Shown here: in pieces, positions 10,342 through 20,765 of the stretch | Layout: each line of letters begins with the position of its first letter | Numbering within the stretch: the first letter of the stretch is position 1 | Source: Cyathus striatus | Taxonomy: Eukaryota; Basidiomycota; Agaricomycetes; Agaricales; Nidulariaceae | Direction of reading: 5' to 3' | Assembly: GCA_025738555.1 (NCBI GenBank) | Contig: JAOVFP010000017.1 | Span: 1,550,001-1,614,000 of the forward strand | DNA: 64,000 bases | The notes under the pieces: generated by a model | Database searches by the model: none | What the model was told of the DNA's origin: nothing | Seen by the model: the letters and a program-made list of their open reading frames with translations, nothing else | Made by a program: the position numbers and the translations under genes

Positions 10342-11028
10342 TTTTGACTATGCTTGTTGTATGTACCTCTCTCTGTTCAGGCCTAACTGTAATGTGTGAT
10401 GAATCCAGGATCTGTTCAAGTTCACAGTGCCATGTAATAAGTGACTGAACAGTTGGTTGTAATGGTACAGTATATTGGAGGTGTAAACACATATGGCAGT
10501 GTAAAAGTGAAATTGATTGTGACAAGATATCAATAAGAGTGGAGATGGTTTTCATTACTTCTCTGTATCAATAAAGCAAACTGTCATGTAGTCACATACA
10601 GTAAGCATATATGTGACTCATTAACATATGTTGAAGATATTAGTATATACTATAACCAATGGTTGATGCAAGAATCATTATTATTTAATGACTGAGATGT
10701 GTAAGTTTGATGTGTGATCAAATGTAAGATGCAGAAATAAGTACTTATATGTACAGTTGTCAAATCTTGCATCAGATAAGTAAAACTTGAAAAATTCTAC
10801 ATGCCACATTAAGTCCAAGAAATCATGTGTTGCAGGTGTAATATGTGACAAGTTGGAGAACACTTGTACCATGTCAAAAATGTGGCAAATGTAATGCAAT
10901 TTGAGAATATAACAAACTTGAGATGTGACATGTAACAAAGACATGATACACATGAAAACTGTGATGGGCAGATAGAGCATAACAAGTGACATGCATGAAA
11001 AGTATGTGGATTGACACTCATCAAAGGC
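10342..11028. other. Centre of palindromic element, no gene
   Basis: Unpaired spacer between the two arms. The first part (10342-10680) is ordinary AT-rich sequence. From about 10840 TGTGACA-like words appear with lower density and grade into the right-arm array. The long minus-strand frames here are periodic repeat translations. Confidence 0.5.
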
Positions 11029-12022
11029 ATGATGCATGCAAAGTGTGACAAATGTAATGACATGATATGTGTGAAAGCATGACAAATGTAACATGCATAT
11101 CGAAGATATGATATGGAAGTATGAAAGTGAGATAAATGTGACATATGAAATGTGTGACAAATGTAGCAATGTGACACATGTGACGAGCGAGAAAGTGTGA
11201 TGTGTGTGATATGCATGACATATATGAAGTGTGAGAAAATGGGCAAAAAGTGTGACAGTTGTGACGCGTGGGAAAATGTGTGACATAAATGAAGCGCGAG
11301 AAGAATGTAACAAATGTGATGCGCGGGAAAAGCGTGACAAATGTGATATGTGGGAATATATGTGACAATTGTGATGCATGGAAAAATCGTGACAATTATG
11401 AAGTGTGGGTATATGCATGACAAATGTGACATGTGGGAATGTGCATGATATATATAATGTGTGGGAATATGCGTGACAAATGTGATGCGTGGGAAGAATG
11501 TGACAGATATGGCGCTTATGGAAATATGCGAAGCGCGAGAATATATGTGACAGTTGTGACGCGCGGGAAAAACATGACATTTGTGATGTACATGAAATAT
11601 GTGACAAATGTGACACATGAGACATTTGTGGGGCTCAAGATGTACATGAGGTGTGGGAAATCTGTGGAGCACGTGAATTTTGTGATGCACATGACATTTG
11701 TGACAGCTGTGACATGCCAGAGAATGTGACAAATTCATACAATAGTAATATTCAGTTACTGTAGTAGTAATCAATAATTGTTTATGATTGCCTATAGTAC
11801 TCTTAGTACTACTATTCAAATAGAACAAATAAATGATTGTATATGATTGTCTATAATATTATTATAGTAGTGCAGTTAAAATAAAACAAATCAATGATTG
11901 TTTATGATTGCCTGAAGTAGTATTACTAGTACATATACAATAAAAGACAATCATATAACACCTGGCTTATTTGATTGTACAATCATGTAACCCTGCTATT
12001 ATATGATCAAATTAGCTGACAC
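11029..12022 (+). repeat. Diverged third copy of the E-family arm
   Basis: Corresponds in the same orientation to about 229-1359. The TGTGACA array, the CATACAATAGTAATATTCAG link, two or three ATGATTG pair units and the TTAGCTGACAC terminus are recognisable. It has fewer subterminal units than the left arm and scattered substitutions, so it is older or less homogenised than the 1-1364 / 8978-10341 pair. Confidence 0.75.
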
Positions 12023-12805
12023 GCCTCGGAATCCCAGCTCAAGGACCCCGCAAGTAAGTACTTATATTTAAATGTGATATATGTGCTTAATTATATACTG
12101 CTTAGATATCAAATGCTGCTGCTGCTGAATTTATCGCATATCCGCATCGCAGTCAGTCCATTTTAGTCGTAGTATTGACATGTACTGATAATAGTAATTA
12201 TAGTTCCAGAGAACCAAGAATCAACTGGCCACTTGGAACCTTCTGGTTTTCTTCTACCATCCATGCAAACTTTTGTTGTAGGTGAAGGCTCTTCAGCACG
12301 TTTGAATTTTATAAATGAGTACAATGGTGTGTATTGTTATTCCTTGTAAATATTCCCCTAATATATTTACAACTTTGCAGATCATTGGATCAAATGATTT
12401 GTCGATAGTGACAGTGTGTTTCTGAGTAAAAATTTTCTCAATGTGATTATTTCGGGCACCCAACCGACTATGGCTAGCTCTGGATTTGAAAATGGGAGGT
12501 ATGAAAACTGCACTGGGTTTTGCATCAATGTCATTAATAGTGATCAATCAATCCAAGTGGAGTTAACTGGTGGTATTGTAATTTTGGTACCAGCTAAATA
12601 TGTCCATAGGGTTTCCCCGGAAAGGAGAGGTCAAGTGGTTATGGTCGTGAATCACCTAAACCACCAAATCTACAGTGGGGAATACCAGGTAGTCGATCTG
12701 AAGGGAGAGGTAGTCTTTGCCTATCCACTCAAAGGAAAGAAAAGACATGATAGGGGGATTGATATTCCTATTGGGGATCTTGCTGTTATTGCAAAAAGAT
12801 GCTGA
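12023..12805 (+). pseudogene. Spt5-like gene, C-terminal portion (CTR and final KOW-like domain), separated from its N-terminus
   Basis: Immediately after the element terminus the plus strand reads TPRNPSSRTPQ, a Spt5 CTR-like Thr-Pro repeat, then a GTAAGT donor at about 12053. A short open stretch with VPENQESTGHLEPSG at 12205-12290 may be the next exon. The final open frame (12416-12805, with the likely domain from the Met in MASSGFENGRYENC) reads VELTGGIVILVPAKYV and VSPERRGQVVMVV. This resembles the C-terminal KOW region of Spt5, where a cysteine/valine strand precedes a P-x-K/R-G-x-V-V-V block. It complements the minus-strand N-terminal part at 1365-2829. Exon limits before 12416 are uncertain. 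Confidence 0.5.
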
Positions 12806-14160
12806 TATTCGCTTGCTCTCCATATATTGTATATAGTATTTTCAAATGTGTACATAGTTATCAGGCATTACTCACATTATAAAACTTTCTTGATATTATA
12901 TAACAGTAGTCATTTGCTTACATTCAAGAGCACACATGAAGAAAGAGAAGAGGGGATTAGAAATATTGATATGTTGGCTTTTAAAATAGAGTTATTTTTC
13001 GCTTTTATCAGTTCATTTTATTCAAACTTCTATATTAAATCTGTGCAGAAGCCGACTCATGAGTATAAGAGTTGGAATGAGTCCCGAATTGCCAACTATA
13101 GTATTTTCTACAAAATACATCATGACTAAGGGAAGAGTACAAGGGCTGGGGCTGAGGCCCGTGTCACCAGCTAAAGTATCATATTGATACAAACCAAGGG
13201 TACTAGTAAATATATCATATGGCCTCGGTTCCCTGCACGTATTTAAAAAACTATTACATTTGCTTCGCAGTAGCTATGAAGCTACTTGTTTAATGTTTAT
13301 TTCTTATTATTATTCTATGACAAGGCCATTGTACCTCTCCTGTACACCTCGAATGGTGTTCCATCACCAAGTCCGACATATCATGTGTTGGTGTATGTAA
13401 CTGCACCGAGAAAAATCCCAATCAGGGTACATGGGCCGGTATCGCTCAAATCTGTAGCCCATAGCCTTACTAGAATGGGTCTTGTACCCCCCATATGAGA
13501 AACCGAGTGGTTGCACGGTTTACATGTGCAAAACCTCATGGACAATGGCACGGGAAATAGCCAAGGACTATATCAATGCCATCACGCACTATTGATGTGC
13601 ACTGCATAAAGAGCTGTTAACTCCAGGAATTCTTGTAACCAAGCGCATACTAATGTGAGCACACGTTTTAGCACATGTACCGGGATAGTACCAGCGCCGC
13701 AATGTTTGACGCACCTCTGAAACAAGGTGTGTCCATTTGGTTTGCCATGTGGAAGGTTCTCCACACCTCAGGGGGAACTCAGACAATCTTAGAAGTAACA
13801 CACACGATCTATTTACATATACGATATACTATTTACAGTTACAAATACAATAGGTAGAATTTTAGTATATAACTTAGGGATGGTAGAGTAGGGAGGACAA
13901 GCACTGCCCGAGCTGTACTTCTGTTCTTGAAGTAGAGTAACATTCTGAAATCAGTATCCGAAGTTTTATTAGAATTTGAAGTACCAAGTACTATTGAATT
14001 GAATAGTCTTAGAAAGCAAACTATAGTCTTTAACTCGTTCTATTTCATTATTGCAAATCAGATACCCTTTGTACTAATTATAACTAACATAATTACCTAT
14101 TTTATGTTGGTGGTGCTACTACTGACATAATAAAGTACATCTAAAAGTTAGTCGTATCAA
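12806..14160. other. Intergenic, no recognised gene
   Basis: Small open frames exist on both strands: 13286-13498 on plus, and 13582-13801 on minus with a Cys/Trp/Arg-rich translation. None shows a domain I recognise and none has clear splice partners. The minus-strand frame at 13589-13801 looks more protein-like than its neighbours but cannot be assigned. Confidence 0.4.
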
Positions 14161-14189
14161 TATGCTAAATGAATCAACACCCCCCCGCA

Positions 14190-14444
14190 AGCTCTCTACA
14201 GTGCTCGTATATCACATCACAAATCACAGCCTCCTGTGCTCCCACCTCCATGACATATGCAAATCAACAGACAAGATATGTCCCTCCTGCCAACATGGCC
14301 CTGAGACCACTGATGACTTCTTCCTCCACTGCCAGACTTATAACACTGCTCACTTCACCCTTGTGGACACTAGTCACCTTTCTTGTAGATAAAATAGGAT
14401 TTAAAAAACCCGATATCGTGCTAGAGGTCAATAGAGGGGACTAG
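14190..14444 (+). pseudogene. C-terminal LINE fragment (second copy type)
   Basis: The plus strand reads CPSCQHGPETTDDFFLHC followed by a Thr/His-rich tail. This is the C-x2-C...ETxxDFFLxC motif that closes many fungal LINE ORF2 proteins, comparable to the minus-strand fragment at 5880-6300. There is no RT domain upstream, so it is a truncated tail. Confidence 0.55.
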
Positions 14445-14519
14445 TGGGTTTTGCTTCCCCACAAACACCAGACAAGACTCGATTCATAGCACGCCATTGT
14501 GCAAATACATTTACTATAC

Positions 14520-14645
14520 AATTCCATTCCCTTTCATATCCGTATTACCAAGATATACAGTAAGATATATACACAATAAAAGATAATATAGAATTCCATT
14601 CCCTCCCATATCCATATTACCAAGATATACAACAAGATATATGTA
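14520..14645 (+). repeat. Two-copy tandem repeat, about 71-bp period
   Basis: AATTCCATTCCCT, then CATATCC, then TATTACCAAGATATAC occurs at 14520 and again at 14591 with few differences. Confidence 0.8.
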
Positions 14646-14659
14646 TGATGTTCCACAAA

Positions 14660-15880
14660 CTATATTATACTACATATTATATTCAAAGCTGATAACAATC
14701 CTTGTCAAAGTCCATTCGAAGCTTTCCCGAACTGCCCCATTTTGCCCCACCATTGTCAAAATAATGCTCCCGGGTACGCGAGTATATGTGCATGGTCACT
14801 ATAGCCTTTCCGTTTATTTTGAATCCTCTGAGGGTATAGTGTGGTTTGCTGTCCGAATCACTGTCGTGGAAAGGAGCCCTGAAGCACCAGCCTTTAGAGG
14901 TAACATGAAAAGCAAGTAAAGACTTACAACAGGACCCAGTGTCATATGTTGTGACAATTTTCCTGCCACAAATTTCGATACACTGCACATCAGGCAGTGA
15001 CCAGGGCTTCCATTCGTTTGCGGTGTGTCATGCGATTGCAGACAGGACGGTAGACAAGAATCGGCTGTTACACATACTAAGGATATGAAAACAGAATAGA
15101 GAACGATGGAATACATATGGCCATTTCGTCATTGGTTGGGACTGAAAGAAATAAAATGGTTGTGAAAATAAAAAATAATGACGAATAGATAATAGTTATA
15201 GTTACCGATATGAAAGAATGCATGAGATCAAGAATGAAGAGGTCACGAAGAGGTCATGATGAGGATAGGAATTGGCATGAAGTGTTTGTTATGATTGGAA
15301 TAAGCAACTAGAAGGAACAAAGGAACAAACATAACTTAAACTCATGAATATCAATGTTCCCCTCAGTCCTCCTTGACATAGGATCCCTCATCACCTCTTG
15401 CTACTCAAAACACAACCATGCGTCCCCCCCATCGTATGTCCTCTCCTTTTTTGAGTGACACATGTCAAACTCGTGGTTCGACTGGCGTGCATATTGTTTC
15501 ATTTTTCTGCTCAATAGGTACCTGGTCATCGGGACATTGTTGGTAATAAGGCTCCTGACTAGGATGCAAAGCTGAAGAAAAAGATGTATGAAAAAGATCA
15601 AGGCTGCAGCGGAGAGCTGATGAATCATGTTGCTACCTATTGTCCTCGACAGGCCTTTTGTTCTTTACCACATTCCACCCCCTCTGCATGTGATTGGAGT
15701 AATTAAATTTGATAATGGTAGTTATAGTTTCGCAAAATATATCAAACATGTATCTAAATGAGCTTGAGTTACGATAACATGTGGGGGTAGTGTGCTTTGC
15801 CGCTTGCCAGCCACAATGAACATGTACCTGAACCATTAAACAATGTAACCTGTATACTACATACTTGTAAAAATCAAAAT
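14660..15880. other. Intergenic with unassigned frames
   Basis: A minus-strand frame at 14988-14683 (about 100 codons, Cys-containing) and smaller frames at 15401-15836 have no recognisable motif. Compositional bias is weak, so they may be chance frames or remnants of a decayed gene. Confidence 0.4.
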
Positions 15881-15884
15881 AAAT

Positions 15885-16235
15885 AAAAGTTAAGTGTCTA
15901 CAAGTTCCTCGAGTGGAGTTAAGTTCCTCACTTATTTTTTTGAGTGAAAGTTAAGTTCCATCAAGTTGAGTTGAGTTCCTCACTTATTTTTTTGAGTGAA
16001 AGTTAAGTTCCATTGAGTCGAGTTGAGTTCCTTGCTTATTTTTTTTCAAGTAAAAGTTAAGTTCCATTGAGTTCCTCGCTTAAGCTAAATTCAAGTGTCA
16101 GTTGAGTTACCATCGAGTTACCTTTGAGTGGTAAATGACAACTCAACTCCACTCGAATTTGAGTTGAGTTCCATTCGAGTTCCAGTTGAGTTCCAGTTAA
16201 GTTCCTACTTTAAGTTCCTCAAATTCCATTACTAA
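15885..16235 (-). repeat. Minisatellite GTTAAGTTCC / GAGTTCC, inverse of the 3790-4222 array
   Basis: Units GTTAAGTTCC and GTTGAGTTCC alternate with TTATTTTTTT and GAGTGAAA spacers. The word is the reverse complement of the 3790-4222 unit. A shorter run with GAGTTCCAGTCGAGTTCC reappears at 16945-17012, about 0.7 kb downstream. Confidence 0.8.
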
Positions 16236-17029
16236 AAACCCATACTTTACAATTGTGCTCATTGTCGTCATCATTCCTTAGCTCGTTGTTTCCCACGCCC
16301 ACCGCTGCCGCCAAGGATGTGTAAAAATAGCACCATCATATCATCCATCAAACCCTCGATCATTCCACTCACTTCTGATGCATTGATGGTGATTGCGTTG
16401 CACTTCTTCCATCATCATGCTCAACAGTGAGCACGTATTTTGTGCATTCTTCTCTCAGTTTTTGGATTCATCCAGTGATTTATTTTTTACAATATGAAGT
16501 TAGTTATTTTGTATGTAATATAACATCTTTGTTGCATAAACATGGTGTACTGTGCTTACAGAAAATATAACATGAATAATAATAATTTCAGCTTTTCATA
16601 CTATTTCATAGGTAATTTAGCTGTACTGTTGATGTATTAAATATACATTCGTATTCACAAAAAAATTGGGAGGAATCGCCCATGAACTCGACTAGAAATG
16701 AAAAAAATGGGTGCTCATTGTTTATGACGATGACGAGGCACATGAATGCGATCAAACGCGTGGCGGAAAACAATGTGCGGCACTCATTGATCAATTTGAT
16801 GGAGGCAGAGGCATCAGATCAAATTAATGATCGACATTCAGGGGCGTGGGAAATAATGAGCGCGGAGGCAAACATTAATCTAGCAACCCATAGCAGTATT
16901 GGAATCTCTGTCATATACCATACAATTTACATTTTTCGAGTTACAGGTAAGTTCCGAAGTCAAGTTCCAGTCGAGTTCCAGTTGAGTTCCATTCGAGTTA
17001 CCGGGAACTCGAAAAGTTGACGGCCCCTG

Positions 17030-18010
17030 GGTACTAGGGATGTTCAAGGAGCTCAGTTAACGGGTCTGGGTTTCGTAGTTATGTTACGTGAAATTGGGGC
17101 GTGTCGTAACAGGTAAGTCGGGCTTCGTCACGTCTGCAGTAATTATTATGTGCATGTGTCACTCATTGGCATGAAAAAGAAGTTACGTCTCGGATATCCT
17201 CATTGAAAGACTCGAAACCTTGGCCTCCATAGAGCACACTTTTATTTCAGCTAACGGGTCTTGCAATTTTATAGGTGCACTGAATCCTGGTACTGATCGT
17301 GCTGCAGCGTTATCTTAAAGAGAGGTCTGTTTAATCAATTATCAATTTTATATATAAAAAGATTTACATTTAAATGAGAGGATAAGGGGGGAATGAGACT
17401 CGAAACCAAAGCTTTACATTCTTATAACTGTATTAGTGTGTAGTTACAGCAATACAGTTCAGTTAACAGGTCTCGTAGTAGTTGTGTGATGTAAACCTTG
17501 TGGTAACAGGTACGGTTTGGTTATGCATTACTTAATTCGGTTCTAAAACTTACTCTTATCAATAGATAAGTGGGCAAACAGACTCAAAACCTAAGTTTGT
17601 ACATACTTATGACTGCGTTAGTGTGTACTTACAGTAGTACAGCTCAGTTAACAGGTCTCGTAATGTAGCGCATATAGTACAAGAATGGTTCTGTGGCGAG
17701 ATTATTAGCTGGGTCCAAAAAAATTGGAATACCGTATCCCTTGCAAGACTTAAAACAGCCATGTGTGCAAATTTCGTGTGCAATTTCATGGCGTGCCGTT
17801 CGGTTATTGGGCCTTGCTATTAAGTACTTACAGTATGTTAATACAGTACTGAGTACGATATTCAGTACTCATTTTAATTTTCAGGGAGGGTATAAGCGAG
17901 GAGTTTCAAAAAGAGATTAGACAAAAATACTCATATTCATTCTTACCGTTACGCGAAGTGGCTCGAAACCAAAGATTTTATTTTACAGATCGGTTATCGG
18001 TCCTTGTAGC
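17030..18010 (-). repeat. Tandem tRNA-derived units (second family)
   Basis: On the minus strand, words like CGAGACCTGTTAACTGA (A-box side) and GGTTTCGAGTCTC (B-box/T-arm) occur as ordered pairs about 55-70 nt apart. B-box-side words (plus strand ACTCGAAACC) lie near 17208, 17398, 17581 and 17951, each followed by CAGTTAACAGGTC-like words near 17253, 17460, 17645 and 17985. An additional A-box-side word lies at 17058. Spacing between the first three is about 185-190 bp. This fits a tandemly duplicated SINE or tRNA pseudogene; no good anticodon stem was seen. Confidence 0.55.
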
Positions 18011-19105
18011 GTGTAGATTTAGGATTTCTTATGGTCGATATTGTTGTCAGGTTTACTTAAGTAGCGAGTGGTGAACTAGTTTTTTAATCCGTTAAATACG
18101 ACGCCAAGAAGGTGAGTCGTATGACTCGGATTTAGAGACCTCTGGACCGAAACACTCGGCGGCCCGGTGATCACGTGCTCAAGAGATCCATCGTTGAACA
18201 GTTCTGAAATGAACACGACGACGAGTGATTGTTCTTCAAAGCTTCATCATTGACTTCGACCACACACGCATGGTACGTGTTCTGTACGCGCACCTCCTAC
18301 TTCTCTCCACACCACACAACTCACCTCAAGCTCACCCTCGTTAAAGCACTCGAATTGAAATGACAAATAAATGTGCCCTCGCGCTCCGCTAAATTCGAAT
18401 TCGAACACACCTCCCCACTGCACAGTCCCTCACACCAAAACAATCAGCATGTCAAGCGGCACATTAACGTTCCACCAAGACAAAAACTAGTACACATACG
18501 TATACGGACCCCCAGACCTCACGTTTTGGTACGATAAAGCTTCGTCAGTACTTCCTTAGGTTGTCACTTTTCGATGGGAGGTTGAACGAGGATGTACGGG
18601 ATATTGCAAATGTGTTGGTTATGAAACGTTGGTCCGCGAGTTCGTTGTAGTGTGCGTTACCCATTCTCATATCCCCCTCTTTTGATCTTTCTTATTAGGT
18701 GCACTGTTTCTGCGCCTTCACTGCGCAAACTTGTGTTGCAAAACTTCTGACCGCAGGGATAGTCCCTCCGTTCCCGCACGTCGAATACGGAGCAAGACAA
18801 TGCTGCAACTTCCTTTTCCTCCCGTTCCTTTCTATGTATCTCCCCGTCTGGTTTCCGTTCTTGACTTCGTTCATATGATTGTCACGAAGACCACGTCACG
18901 CTGCACAAACGATCCCTCCCACCGACACTGCTTCGTGCAGATACGTGGACCAGAGCTCCTCGCGTTTTACGGGAACCTTGTACACTCCGTTGTCTCTCGG
19001 CCATCACCAGCTGCACAATCCCCCCTGAAATCCTGAATTTTATGATGATTATCGACCACGGGTTTCGGAATCCGATAATCGGTACCTAGGGACATGGACG
19101 ACGTA
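18010..19105. other. GC-richer intergenic region, no recognised gene
   Basis: Base composition is visibly more balanced than in the flanks. A 101-codon plus-strand frame at 18731-19036 (Arg/Ser/Pro-rich) has no recognisable domain. The region could be an old unique host segment, but I cannot support a gene. Confidence 0.4.
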
Positions 19106-19109
19106 TGGG

Positions 19110-19690
19110 GGACAACCGGCTTCCACTGGGCTATCGCACCACTTCATCCACCCCAAAGCTCAAGCCAAGCACATATCCGGTGCATCTTTGGACAGGCTAC
19201 GTCCAACTTCCTGTGCTTGGCTCATGAGCGCAAGCCAGCGAAGCAGCTGTGGTATCGCCCTATCGGCAACTACCAACCACACTACCTGCTGCCGTTCGTG
19301 CTCGAGCTTCGCTGACGCACTAAGTAACCGACATCCTCCGGGTCCTTACATCCATCAGGTTGGGATGATGTCTATTACCAACTCCAACTGGGCCATCACT
19401 CAACTTCGACGACCCCCAATCTCAAACTAAGAATCTATACGGCGCATCTTCGGATAGAGTGTGTTACACCCTGGATCGCGTTCATGCGCAAGCTCGCGGA
19501 GGAGCTAGGGTATCTTCCCGTCCGAATACGCGCCCGTCAGCTATTGTTAGTATCTGTGCATCAGCAGTTATCGCACTGCACTGCACCACATCACATCACC
19601 ACTCGCTGTGGTCCGGGTTCGTGCTCGAACGTGGCCAAGACGCTGAGTAACCGACATTCGTCTTACATCCATCAGATTGGATGATGGCTG
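19110..19690 (+). repeat. Two-copy tandem duplication, about 0.3-kb unit
   Basis: Copy 1 (about 19110-19375) and copy 2 (about 19390-19690) share an ordered set of segments: GCGCATCTT(T/C)GGA, CATG(A)GCGCAAGC, TTCGTGCTCGA, AGTAACCGACAT and TTACATCCATCAG(A/G)TTGG. Divergence is moderate. Frames in both copies differ, arguing against coding. Confidence 0.7.
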
Positions 19691-19699
19691 GTCAACGTC

Positions 19700-20765
19700 C
19701 TGTACCCTATTACACTACATACACTACAATATGCAGAGGCATTGCGCAGTAAGCGAGTACTTCCACTTCACGGCAACAGCCAGCTAGTGTAACAAAGTCA
19801 CTTTACCTGTACGCCCATCTCCTCCCTCTCCGTCTCACTCTCGCTAGTACACGCTGATTCATTCATACATATCCTACAGCAGCCGTCATTGGACAACAAA
19901 TCACCGAAATCGGAGCCGTGATTCAGAAGATCGACCTGAGTAGCTGGAGTTAGTTGTAGCTGTGAGGTGAACTCGGGGCTGTTATATCGTTTTCGCGAGT
20001 TTTAAGTAAGGTATAGACGACACGTGGTGGCTGATACGATGCAAGGGGAGGAGAATAGTATGTGTATGGGATTGGGGCAGGTGGCGATCGACATGATGTT
20101 CGCCAACACACGATATCAGGGAATCTTCATCTTTGCGGGAGAAGTTAACATCAGATACAGCATGTACCATTGTGAATTATACGCCAACAGGCTGTTAAAC
20201 GTGTGTTATCCCGTCGTCGTGCTATATCATGTACCTTATTACAGGGAGGAATAAAAGCTAGTTGGTGACGAGCACGTAGGAATTCAGTGTAACTGGTGAT
20301 CAATATCCAGCGCAAGTACCCCACACCGTTCGAGAGCTCCAGGCTAAAATAATGATAGAATAGGACCTGAAGGAAGGGGGAACGCTGGGAGCTGTTGATG
20401 GTTAAGTGTGGGGTTGGACTGGGAAGAGTACATACCCGTAAATTACATCGCTGAGTTAGCTTTCAATCAAAGTCGACATATGGAAGACAAGCATGCAGAT
20501 AAGAATGTGATGCACATCAACCTACATCAGCTGAACTTCAAGTATGTACCACATGGGTACAACATGGTGGTCACCTGCTACCAGTCACCCCAACTAATAG
20601 GGCCTAATAATAAAGAGCATGCATGAACATCTGCACATGCCACAGAAGGATAAGGCTGTTAAAATCTAAAATTAGACCGATTATGAATGCTGTACCACAC
20701 GTCGGGGTATATAAAGATCGCTCTAATCAATCAACTCGAACCACCCATCAAACTGCACTGCCAAA
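19700..20765. other. Upstream region of the NB-ARC gene, no recognised gene
   Basis: Several 70-80-codon plus-strand frames (20024-20254, 20408-20626, 20623-20844) carry no known domain. GTATATAAAGATCG at about 20707-20720, some 50 bases before the proposed start codon, is a plausible TATA element for the NB-ARC gene. Confidence 0.4.
20707..20714 (+). promoter_or_regulatory. Candidate TATA box of the NB-ARC-TPR gene
   Basis: TATATAAA lies about 52-59 bases upstream of the chosen ATG at 20766. Position and sequence fit a core promoter; no transcription-start evidence is available. Confidence 0.4.

Larger units (their letters stand above)
8978..12022. mobile_element. Palindromic element E2 with about 1-kb long terminal inverted repeats
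   Basis: The left arm (8978-10341) and the diverged right arm (about 11030-12022) are inverted copies around a centre at roughly 10340-11030. Both termini carry GTGTCAGCTAA / TTAGCTGACAC. The right arm differs from the left by many substitutions and small indels, and its last bases read GACACGCC rather than GACACTTATG. No transposase frame is present, so the element would be non-autonomous. GGAATCCC occurs at 12028-12035 just right of it and, in minus-strand reading, just before the arm at 1371-1364. This could be an 8-bp target duplication split by inversion, or simply repetition within the Spt5-like CTR. Confidence 0.65.

Noticed and set aside
18731..19684. Several 60-100-codon plus frames in the GC-richer region
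   Set aside because: The duplicated copies do not preserve the same frame and no domain is visible.
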